Shown here: piece by piece, positions 1-5,613 of the stretch
Numbering within the stretch: position 1 is the first letter of the stretch
How the letters are laid out: each line of letters starts with the position of its first letter
DNA from: Pseudomonadota bacterium
Lineage (GTDB): Bacteria > Pseudomonadota > Gammaproteobacteria > Burkholderiales > Burkholderiaceae_D
DNA length: 5,613 bases
Direction of reading: 5' to 3'
NCBI GenBank assembly: GCA_023416415.1
Contig: JAEZHR010000344.1
Coordinates: 1-5,613, forward strand
The notes under the pieces: generated by a model
Seen by the model: the letters and a program-made list of their open reading frames with translations, nothing else
What the model was told of the DNA's origin: nothing
The model's database searches: none
Program-made: the position numbers and the translations under genes

Positions 1-1446
1 GCTGGCGCTGACGGTGTTGCCGCTGACCGTCACCGCATTGCTGCCGTCGCTCAGATAAATGCCCCAGGCCAGGCGCTGGTCGGCGCCCACGTTCCTGATG
101 ACGTTGTCCTCGATGCGTGTGTGCAGCGGCGAGCGGTCGGGTGCGGAGAGCGCGATGCCGCCACAGTCGGTCAGTACCAGGCAGGCGCCATCGATGGTAT
201 TGCCTGAGACGGTCGCATTGCGGTAGGCGCGGATGCCGATGTAACCGGTGCGTGTGACCTGGTTGCCTTGCACGCTGGCGCCGCTGCTGGCGACGAGGTT
301 GATCGCCGCATGCGCATTGGTCGGCATGCCGACGCTGCCGGATGCGTCGATGCGGTTGTTGCGGATGCTTTCCGCACCTCCGCCCCACTTGATGGCGATG
401 GCATCGTGGCGCACGTTGCGGATTTCGCTGTTCTCGACCGTGAGTCCATTGCCGCCGGAATTGAGGATGCCGTTGGCCGAGGCATTGACGATGCTGATCC
501 CGCTTGCCTTCAGGTGCGTGGCGTTCTGCGCATTGACGCCGTTGGCCGCGCCGTGGATGCCGATGTTCTCCAGCGTCACGCGCTGCGAATTCGAGGCATC
601 GACTCCGTCCCGCTCGGGCGAGACCCACACGCGCCCTTCCGGCGATTGCCCGTCCGGTGCCCACACATAGAGCCGTCCGTCGCGCACGACCCATTCGCCC
701 GGCGCATCGAGCATCCAGAACTTGCCTTCGACGTAGAAATCGACCGCTCCGCCCAGCGCGTAGCCGTCGAAGTTGATGTTGCCGGTGGCCGCGAGCGACA
801 TCGTGTTGTTCGCATAGCCGGTAATGCGGCGCGCCTCGATCGCCCAGGCGTGCGGCTTGAACACCAGGTTTGCGCCGGCGAGATCGCCGTTGGGCATCGG
901 GTAGCTCAGACTGCTCGCGTTGGATGAGTCAGTGCGCGCCCAGGTCTGCGGCCGGTTGGGCCAGTGGGCCAGTTCCAGCGGAACGCCATCGACGATGACC
1001 TGGCCGACGGCGAAGGCGACCGGCGCCGAATAGATGTCGCCTTCATGACGCGCCCAGCCGGCAAGCGCCTGCCCCGGGCTCAGCACGGCGGGACCGCAAT
1101 CGCCTGCCGTACGCACCGTCACGTCGGACTTGCCCTTGAGGTCCAGCGTCCCCTGGTAGAGACGGCCGCATTCGAGTTCCACCGTGCTGCCGCTGGCGAC
1201 GTTGCCAGGCACGGGCAGCGGCAGCGCGCCTGCGGGATCGGTCAGGATCGGCGCGGCTGCCGGCGGCATGGCAGGCAAGGCGGGTAGCAGCGTTGCCGGC
1301 AAATCGGTGGTGGTACTGCCGTCATGGGAGGAGCCGCCTCCGCAGCCGGAAAGCAGGGCCAGCAGCGCGGCCAGCGAGGTAAGCGAGAACAGCGAGGCAA
1401 GGGAAGGGCGGCGTACGGCATGGCGCACGGGAGACAGGTAAGCCAT
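1..1446 (-). CDS. Surface lipoprotein with right-handed parallel beta-helix (partial, 3' end outside window)
   Basis: The minus strand is open from ATG at 1446 to the window edge, giving 482 codons with no stop. The N-terminus has a basic stretch (RHAVRR, residues 8-13), a hydrophobic core (about 17-32) and a lipobox L-S-G-C with the lipidated Cys at residue 35. A Gly/Ser/Thr and then Pro/Ala-rich tether follows (36-80). Residues 130-275 hold motifs I associate with the N-terminal part of beta-helix carbohydrate-active proteins: IYSAPVAFAVGQVIVDG, then HWPN, and later LDAPGEW, RLYVWAPDG. From about 290 the chain consists of short turns with repeated 'N-x-I' and 'SGN-T-(I/V)' ladders (VENSEIRNV, SGNTIDGA, IEDNVIRNV, SGNTVSAS), typical of PbH1/NosD-like parallel beta-helices. 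Cys93/Cys117 and Cys422/Cys428 could form disulfides. A role in binding or cleaving polysaccharide is inferred from the fold; I see no assignable catalytic residues. No clear ribosome site precedes ATG 1446. The frame stays open upstream to an ATG at 1521, but 1446 gives the better lipoprotein signal. Confidence 0.88.
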   Translation of the reverse strand, partial: MAYLSPVRHAVRRPSLASLFSLTSLAALLALLSGCGGGSSHDGSTTTDLPATLLPALPAMPPAAAPILTDPAGALPLPVPGNVASGSTVELECGRLYQGTLDLKGKSDVTVRTAGDCGPAVLSPGQALAGWARHEGDIYSAPVAFAVGQVIVDGVPLELAHWPNRPQTWARTDSSNASSLSYPMPNGDLAGANLVFKPHAWAIEARRITGYANNTMSLAATGNINFDGYALGGAVDFYVEGKFWMLDAPGEWVVRDGRLYVWAPDGQSPEGRVWVSPERDGVDASNSQRVTLENIGIHGAANGVNAQNATHLKASGISIVNASANGILNSGGNGLTVENSEIRNVRHDAIAIKWGGGAESIRNNRIDASGSVGMPTNAHAAINLVASSGASVQGNQVTRTGYIGIRAYRNATVSGNTIDGACLVLTDCGGIALSAPDRSPLHTRIEDNVIRNVGADQRLAWGIYLSDGSNAVTVSGNTVSAS

Positions 1447-1651
1447 CAGGGTTGCAGCCGGGCGGAACACGCCGCCGGAACAGGGAAAGTCACAGGAGCG
1501 CCGATTGGAGCATCCGTGCATTCCCTGCGGCAATGCAGGTCTGGCAACTTGCAAGGACGGAATTGTTACCAAGGCGTGAGACTTGTAATCCACTGGCAAA
1601 GGCTGGGTAACTCGCGTAACGTACCGGCCATCTCACAAGGGCAACACCACG

Positions 1652-2065
1652 ATGTCAGTCTTGCATTCCGACCAACCTGATCAACCTTCGCTGCGCCCAT
1701 GGATCGGGCTGCACACCGTCTTCGATGTCGAAGCCTGGATCGACAACTACAACCGCGATCTCCAGCGCACTGTGGGGAAGACCGCTCCGATGGCGAACCC
1801 CAAGGGGCAGGGCATCTGCTTTCATCTCGACCACGGCGGGGAAATCTACCTGCACACCTCGCCCGAAGGCGAAGTCCTGCTCGATGTGACGCCGGAAGCC
1901 GAGTGGGTCGCGCCCTTGATCGTGGCGGCCACTGGCGCTGCGTCGCCGGTCGGTCGCATCTGGCGGCTGGAGCCCGATCTGCTGACACAGCTGATTCTCG
2001 GCTTGAGCCCGCTGATCGCGTCAACCCGGATCGTGCTGGAGCACGATTTCGGTTTGCGGCGCTGA
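1652..2065 (+). CDS. Hypothetical protein, 137 residues
   Basis: I do not recognise this family. The start ATG at 1652 is preceded by AAGGG at 1637-1641 with a 10-base spacer, a usable but slightly distant ribosome site; the stop is TGA at 2063-2065. The protein has no signal peptide and no membrane segment, so it is probably cytoplasmic. It reads like a compact globular domain: an aromatic N-terminal part (PWIGLHTVFDVEAWIDNYNRDL, in two pieces around residues 16-37), a beta-rich middle with GICFHLDHGG and EIYLHTSPEGEVLLDV (about 54-79), and a helical C-terminal part (LEPDLLTQLILGLSPLI). Codon use and GC content match the neighbours. The opposite strand also has an open frame here (1566-2117), but its product is Arg/Ser/Pro-rich and looks like a shadow. 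The gene is divergent from the lipoprotein gene and lies 141 bases before the calcium-binding gene, which has its own promoter, so there is no good operon argument for function. Confidence 0.75.
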   Translation: MSVLHSDQPDQPSLRPWIGLHTVFDVEAWIDNYNRDLQRTVGKTAPMANPKGQGICFHLDHGGEIYLHTSPEGEVLLDVTPEAEWVAPLIVAATGAASPVGRIWRLEPDLLTQLILGLSPLIASTRIVLEHDFGLRR

Positions 2066-2150
2066 GGCGGCGAAAGCCGGGCCAGACCGAAGTGCGATCC
2101 GGGATGTGGCGATACAACGCGCCGCGTACAGATTCTTCCGGCTGGGCCGC

Positions 2151-2177
2151 TAAAGTTTCAGGCAGGTTTCCCGATAT
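2151..2177 (+). promoter_or_regulatory. Sigma-28 (FliA) promoter for the calcium-binding protein gene
   Basis: The -35 element TAAAGTTT (2151-2158) matches the FliA consensus at 8 of 8 positions. After an 11-base spacer comes CCCGATAT (2170-2177), 6 of 8 matches to the GCCGATAA -10 element, including the CGATA core. Spacing is the canonical 11. The predicted transcript start is near 2183, leaving a leader of about 24 bases that contains the GGGGA ribosome site (2196-2200) before ATG 2207. The matches are seen directly; use by FliA is inferred. Confidence 0.65.
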
Positions 2178-2206
2178 TCCTTACAGGCTATCCACGGGGA
2201 CGTGCC

Positions 2207-3247
2207 ATGAAAATCGATTCCGGGCAGATCAACCTGACTGCCTCGCACCAGTCCAGTTCGCGTACCGAGGTGGTGGAAACCTTGCGCGCATGGGCCGGGC
2301 CGCCTCCCGATGCCGGCGGCAGTGCGCCGACGGACCCGCCGGTGACCATCTCCGACGCCGGCCGTCAGGCGGCCCAGGCAGACCTGTCCACGCAGTCCCC
2401 CGCTGCCGGCGTGGTCGACGCGGAGGACGAGCTGCTCACCATGGACCCGCGAATGCGGTTCGTGAAGCTGATGATCGAAATGCTGACCGGCGCGCCGATC
2501 AAGACCATCAGGATGGCCGACCTGGAGGCGCCGCCGACCGCGGATGAAGCGCTGCAACGCGATGCACCTGCGGCGTTCGGCGCGGAGTACTCCCGCCGGG
2601 AGGTGCATGAGGAAGCAGAAACTTCGGCCTTCGCCGCCAGCGGCATCATTCGAACCGCGGACGGCAAGGAAATCAGCTTCGCACTCTCGCTGACGATGAC
2701 GCGCAGTTATCGCGAAGCCCGCGAAGAAACGGTGTTGCTTGGCAATGCGGTGCGCACGAGCAAGGACCCGCTGGTACTGAATTTCGATGGCAGTGCCGCT
2801 CAGTTGCACAATGTGCGCGTCCGTTTCGATCTTGACGGCGACGGCCGCAAGGAAGACGTGCCGCTTTTGGCCGGAAATCGTGGATATCTTGCGCTGGACC
2901 TGAACGGCAACGGCCAGGTCGACTCCGGCAAGGAACTCTTCGGCCCGATCAGCGGAGATGGCTTTGCCGACCTGGCGCAGTACGATAGCGACGGCAACGG
3001 CTGGATCGATGAAAACGATCCGATCTTCGATGAGCTGCGCGTGTGGATGCAAGGCAGCGAGAGCCGCGACGCGCTCGCCACGTTGAGGGAGAAAGGCGTC
3101 GGCGCCATTTACCTCGGGCGCACGGCCACGCCGTTTGCCCTCAATGATGCCCGCAACGAGGGCCTGGGCACGGTGCGTACCAGTGGGGTGTACCTGTCCG
3201 AAGACGGCCGGGCCGGCACCGTGCAGCAGATCGATCTATTGGTATAG
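2207..3247 (+). CDS. Leaderless protein with Asp/Gly-rich EF-hand/dockerin-like calcium-binding loops
   Basis: This 346-residue protein starts at ATG 2207 behind GGGGA (2196-2200) with a 6-base spacer and ends in TAG (3245-3247). It has no signal peptide or membrane helix. Residues 1-75 are polar and Ser/Pro/Ala-rich. A helical stretch lies at about 78-96 (MDPRMRFVKLMIEMLTG). Residues 140-200 look beta-rich. The C-terminal domain holds three metal-loop motifs: DLDGDG (208-213), DLNGNGQVDSGKELFG (231-246) and DSDGNGWIDENDP (260-272), followed by FDELRVW (274-280). This order is the one found at the C-terminal side of many large RTX-type exoproteins and in small uncharacterised proteins of pseudomonads and betaproteobacteria; Asp/Asn at loop positions 1, 3 and 5 fit calcium binding. 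The chain ends IDLLV, an acidic residue followed by hydrophobic ones, like type I secretion tails of RTX proteases. The sigma-28 promoter in front suggests expression with flagellar genes. Exact function is unknown; calcium binding and export are inferences. Confidence 0.87.
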   Translation: MKIDSGQINLTASHQSSSRTEVVETLRAWAGPPPDAGGSAPTDPPVTISDAGRQAAQADLSTQSPAAGVVDAEDELLTMDPRMRFVKLMIEMLTGAPIKTIRMADLEAPPTADEALQRDAPAAFGAEYSRREVHEEAETSAFAASGIIRTADGKEISFALSLTMTRSYREAREETVLLGNAVRTSKDPLVLNFDGSAAQLHNVRVRFDLDGDGRKEDVPLLAGNRGYLALDLNGNGQVDSGKELFGPISGDGFADLAQYDSDGNGWIDENDPIFDELRVWMQGSESRDALATLREKGVGAIYLGRTATPFALNDARNEGLGTVRTSGVYLSEDGRAGTVQQIDLLV

Positions 3248-3248
3248 G

Positions 3249-3345
3249 CGTCACGCCGATGGAGCGACGAAGCAAGCCGTTGAGCGGCGAACGAAAAAAG
3301 GGAGAAGCCATGATGGCTTCTCCCTTTTCTTTGAGTGGCGTGACG
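3249..3345. repeat. Outer 9-bp inverted repeat framing the convergent terminator
   Basis: CGTCACGCC at 3249-3257 and its exact reverse complement GGCGTGACG at 3337-3345 flank the terminator hairpin. Each arm lies one base from a stop codon: TAG of the calcium-binding gene ends at 3247 and the ettA stop occupies 3347-3349. The arms are 79 bases apart. They may extend the terminator fold or be chance. Confidence 0.4.
3294..3332. terminator. Bidirectional rho-independent terminator
   Basis: A perfect 16-bp inverted repeat, left arm 3296-3311 and right arm 3313-3328, is separated by a single G; in RNA the loop would be ATGAT on a GGGAGAAGCC stem. On the plus strand the right arm runs into TTTTCTTT (3325-3332). 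On the minus strand the other arm runs into six T residues (complement of 3294-3299). It sits between two convergent genes, 46 bases after the calcium-binding gene stop and 15 bases after the ettA stop, and can end both transcripts. Confidence 0.93.
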
Positions 3346-3346
3346 A

Positions 3347-5014
3347 TCAGCGCGAGACCGGCTTGTAGCGCACGCGCTTGGGCTTGGCGCCTTCTTCGCC
3401 CAGGCGCTTCTTCTTGTCTTCCTCGTACTCGCGATAGTTGCCGTTGAAGAAACTGACCTGCGAATCACCCTCGAAGGCGAGGATGTGGGTGGCGATGCGA
3501 TCGAGGAACCAGCGATCGTGCGAGATCACCATCACGCTGCCGGCAAATTCCAGCAGCGCGTCTTCCAGCGCACGCAGAGTTTCGACGTCGAGGTCGTTCG
3601 AGGGTTCGTCCAGCAGCAGTACGTTGCCGCCCATCAGCAGCGTCTTGGCCAGATGCAGGCGGCCGCGCTCGCCGCCGGAGAGATTGCCGACGATCTTCTG
3701 CTGGTCCGCACCCTTGAAATTGAAGCGCCCCAGATAGGCGCGCGAAGGCATCTCGAAGCGGCCGACTGTGAGAATGTCCGCGCCATTGGACACGTCTTCC
3801 CACACGGTCTTCTTGTTCTCCAGATCCTCGCGCGACTGGTCGACGAGCGACAGCTTGACGGTCGGACCCTTCACGATCTCGCCGCTGTCCGGCTGCTCCT
3901 TGCCGGCGATCATGCGAAACAGCGTCGATTTGCCGGCGCCGTTCGGACCGATGATGCCGACGATGGCGCCCGCCGGGATCTTGAACGAGAGATCGTCGAT
4001 CAGCAGGCGGTCGCCGTAGGACTTGGAAACGTTCTTGAACTCGATGACTTCATTGCCCAGGCGCTCGGCGACCGGGATGAAGATTTCCTGGGTCTCGTTG
4101 CGCTTTTGGTAGTCGTGTTCGGACAGCTCGTTGAAGCGGGCCAGACGCGCCTTGCTCTTGGCCTGTCGGCCCTTGGGGTTCTGGCGCACCCACTCCAGTT
4201 CCTTCTGGATGGTTTTCTGGCGCGCCGATTCCTGTGCTTCTTCCTGCTTCAGGCGCGCTTCCTTCTGCTCCAGCCAGGAACTGTAATTGCCTTTCCACGG
4301 AATGCCGTGGCCGCGGTCGAGTTCAAGAATCCATTCGGCGGCGTTGTCGAGGAAGTAGCGATCGTGGGTGATCGCCACCACCGTGCCGGGGAAGCGCTGC
4401 AGGAACTGCTCCAGCCATTCGACCTATTCGGCGTCGAGGTGGTTGGTGGGTTCATCCAGCAGCAGCATGTCGGGTTTGGACAGCAGCAGCCGGCACAGCG
4501 CCACGCGGCGCTTCTCGCCGCCGGAGAGCACGCCGACCTTGGCATCCCAGGGCGGCAGGCGCAGCGCATCGGCCGCGATTTCCAGCTGCTGATCCAGGTT
4601 GCCACCGCCGGCGGTGGCCAGGATGGCTTCCAGGCGCGCCTGTTCGGCCGCGAGCGCATCAAAGTCGGCATCCGGCTCCGCGTAAGCCGCGTATACCGCG
4701 TCCAGCTTGGCCTGGGCTTGCGCCACTTCACCGAGGCCGGATTCCACCGCCTGACGCACCGTCTGTTCGGGGTCGAGCAGCGGTTCCTGCGGCAGGTAGC
4801 CGATGTTCAGGCCGGGCATCGGAATGGCTTCACCTTCGATGTCTTTGTCGACGCCGGCCATGATCTTCAGCAGGGTCGACTTGCCCGAGCCGTTCAGGCC
4901 GAGCACGCCGATCTTGGCACCGGGGAAGAAAGAGAGCGAGATGTCCTTGAGGATCTGACGTTTGGGCGGAACGATCTTGCCCACGCGGTTCATTGTGTAG
5001 ACGTACTGAGCCAT
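3347..5014 (-). pseudogene. ettA: EttA, ABC-F energy-dependent translational throttle, interrupted by an in-frame TAG at codon 197
   Basis: EttA (YjjK) is a cytoplasmic ABC-F ATPase that binds the ribosomal E site and gates entry into elongation according to ATP/ADP level. Read through, the frame from ATG 5014 (MAQYVYTMNRVGK, the family start) to TGA 3347 is 555 codons, the length of E. coli EttA. First ATPase domain: Walker A GLNGSGKST (39-47), Q-loop Q76, arm insertion (about 95-137), signature LSGGE (163-167), Walker B with catalytic E188, D-loop ending at E196. Codon 197 is TAG (4424-4426). Beyond it, in the same frame and undamaged: H-switch H217, the linker that contacts P-site tRNA (about 241-320), Walker A GPNGAGKST (356-364), signature LSGGE (445-449), catalytic E470 and H499. 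The translated piece (1-196) lacks the first H-switch and the entire second domain, so neither composite ATP site can form. Restart would need GTG at 4381, which has no ribosome site. Everything else is intact, so the lesion is recent, a sequencing error, or suppressed. No Shine-Dalgarno is obvious before ATG 5014; the start rests on homology. Upstream codons to 5104 stay open but are not family-like. Confidence 0.93.
4424..4426 (-). other. In-frame amber (TAG) codon inside ettA
   Basis: The coding strand reads GAC GCC GAA TAG GTC GAA TGG here. As I recall the family, EttA has D-A-E-S-V-E/A-W at this place, so TAG replaces the serine codon, most simply TCG to TAG by one C-to-A change. No frameshift is needed: the frames on both sides are the same. 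Confidence 0.93.
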
Positions 5015-5156
5015 TGGTGATGAATGTCGAGGAAATTCGCACAGGAGGAAATCAAGAGTGCAAGGATAGCCGATGCGGGGCAGGGAGGCCCGGATGCGGC
5101 CCAAAACTGTCCGGGATCAAGACTTGGCAAGCCGGACGGGGGCGAGCCGGAACACT

Positions 5157-5170
5157 TTGATCGACATCAA
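5157..5170 (+). promoter_or_regulatory. FNR/ANR box upstream of ompW
   Basis: TTGAT (5157-5161), four bases, then ATCAA (5166-5170) is a perfect match to the FNR/ANR/DNR consensus TTGAT-N4-ATCAA. Its centre is 5163.5. A -10-like TAGAGT at 5193-5198 predicts a transcript start at about 5205, which puts the box at -41.5, the position of class II FNR-activated promoters. Oxygen-limited control of ompW in enterics and of its Pseudomonas homologue oprG by FNR/ANR is established, which supports the reading. Confidence 0.75.
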
Positions 5171-5192
5171 CCAAGTTGCCGAAGGGAAACCA

Positions 5193-5198
5193 TAGAGT
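5193..5198 (+). promoter_or_regulatory. Putative -10 element of the ompW promoter
   Basis: TAGAGT matches TATAAT at 4 of 6 positions. There is no good -35 hexamer at the right distance, as expected if an FNR-type activator bound at 5157-5170 takes its place. The predicted start near 5205 gives a leader of about 35 bases. This call depends on the FNR box. Confidence 0.4.
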
Positions 5199-5239
5199 CG
5201 ATCCAGCCATTCACTCATGTCTCAATCAAGGGAAAAGCA

Positions 5240-5613
5240 ATGAAGACATCTGCAGTTCTGCTCGCTCTCGTCGCCGCCGGCATCGCCGGTCAGGCCATGG
5301 CCGAACAAAGTCCGTGGCAGGTACGCCTGCGTGCCGTGCACATCGACACCGCCAACAAGTCCGATCCGGTGGGCGGCGTCGGCGCAGCCGACCGGCTCAC
5401 GGTCAGCAACAAGACGATTCCGGAAGTGGACATTTCCTACTTCTTCACCCCGAATCTCGCGGCCGAGCTGATCCTGACCTATCCGCAGAAGCACAAGGTG
5501 TATCTGGATGGTGCCAACATCGGTTCGTTCAAGCACCTGCCGCCGACGCTGACCTTGCAATATCACTTCACGCCCGAATCGAAGTTCAGCCCCTACGTCG
5601 GTGCCGGCATCAA
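5240..5613 (+). CDS. ompW: Outer membrane protein OmpW (partial, 3' end outside window)
   Basis: OmpW proteins form an eight-stranded beta-barrel in the outer membrane that passes small hydrophobic molecules. From ATG 5240 the frame runs 124 full codons to the window edge, about the first half to 60% of a typical protein of around 210-230 residues. AAGGGA (5228-5233) with a 6-base spacer is a strong ribosome site. Residues 1-21 form a Sec signal peptide (KT, then LLALVAAGIAG, cleavage after A-M-A before EQSPW). The mature part shows the family's pattern: WQVRLRAVHI as first strand (26-35), TVSNKTIPEVDISYFFTPNLAAEL (54-77, given here as one known block of strands 2-3), TYPQKHKV (80-87), then the hallmark HLPPTL (99-104) and PYVGAGI (118-124). 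It is divergent from ettA and carries its own FNR-type site, so it is probably a single-gene, oxygen-responsive unit. Confidence 0.95.
   Translation, partial: MKTSAVLLALVAAGIAGQAMAEQSPWQVRLRAVHIDTANKSDPVGGVGAADRLTVSNKTIPEVDISYFFTPNLAAELILTYPQKHKVYLDGANIGSFKHLPPTLTLQYHFTPESKFSPYVGAGI

Noticed and set aside
268..927. 219-residue open frame on the plus strand
   Set aside because: It is antisense to the beta-helix lipoprotein, whose signal peptide, lipobox and repeat pattern are convincing. The Arg/Ala/Val-rich product looks like a shadow.
1542..1554. TGGCAACTTGCA as a sigma-54 promoter
   Set aside because: Only 6 bases separate the GG and GC dinucleotides; sigma-54 promoters need 10.
1563..1589. 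TTGTTA, 15 bases, TGTAAT as a promoter for the 137-residue protein
   Set aside because: The -10 is good, but the -35 matches only 4 of 6 and the spacer is short. I could not support it above chance.
2068..2079. CGGC-GAAA-GCCG hairpin just after the 137-residue gene as a terminator
   Set aside because: The stem is only 4 bp and no T-tract follows, although the GAAA loop is of the stable GNRA type.
2150..3052. 300-residue open frame on the minus strand
   Set aside because: It is antisense to the calcium-binding protein gene, which has a ribosome site, a promoter and recognisable motifs. No ribosome site supports the minus-strand frame.
3485..5020. 511-residue open frame on the plus strand across ettA
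   Set aside because: It lies exactly antisense to a clearly homologous ettA. Its product (many Arg, Val, Gln, Asp stretches without recognisable domains) is what GC-rich codon use produces on the opposite strand.
5063..5068. TATCCT (minus strand) as a -10 element for ettA
   Set aside because: No acceptable -35 hexamer lies 16-18 bases upstream in the GC-rich run, so the match alone is too weak.
4424..5104. Upstream-extended start of EttA at 5104
   Set aside because: The extra 30 residues are not EttA-like, and the family begins at MAQ(Y/F)V(Y/F)TM, which matches ATG 5014.

Overview
The window looks like chromosomal DNA from a GC-rich proteobacterium. The EttA reading (with 'QKRNETQEIFIPV' and a C-terminal 'KPKRVRYKPVSR') and the OmpW N-terminus most resemble Betaproteobacteria such as Burkholderiales or Rhodocyclales. 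I judge this from remembered family sequences, so a gammaproteobacterium such as a xanthomonad cannot be excluded. No IS element, tRNA, rRNA, CRISPR array or phage gene is visible. It reads as ordinary core or semi-core sequence with a few striking details.

Layout, left to right. (1) Bases 1-1446, minus strand: the first 482 codons of a surface lipoprotein with a right-handed parallel beta-helix, cut by the window edge. (2) Bases 1447-1651: divergent intergenic spacer. (3) Bases 1652-2065, plus: a 137-residue protein I do not recognise. (4) Bases 2066-2206: spacer carrying a near-consensus sigma-28 (FliA, flagellar) promoter. (5) Bases 2207-3247, plus: a 346-residue leaderless protein with three Asp/Gly/Asn-rich putative calcium-binding loops. 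(6) Bases 3248-3346: a convergent spacer holding a perfect 16-bp hairpin with T-tracts on both sides, a shared bidirectional terminator. (7) Bases 3347-5014, minus: ettA, an ABC-F translation factor of exactly the usual 555 codons, but with codon 197 changed to an in-frame TAG stop. (8) Bases 5015-5239: divergent spacer with a perfect FNR/ANR box placed for ompW. (9) Bases 5240-5613, plus: the start of ompW, cut by the window edge.

The genes do not form one pathway. Each has its own likely control: flagellar sigma factor for the calcium-binding protein, an oxygen-sensing FNR-type regulator for ompW, and a housekeeping role for ettA. The observations most worth checking are the amber codon in an otherwise perfectly preserved ettA, and the link between a sigma-28 promoter and an uncharacterised, possibly exported calcium-binding protein. 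I found no clear multi-gene novel system in this window.
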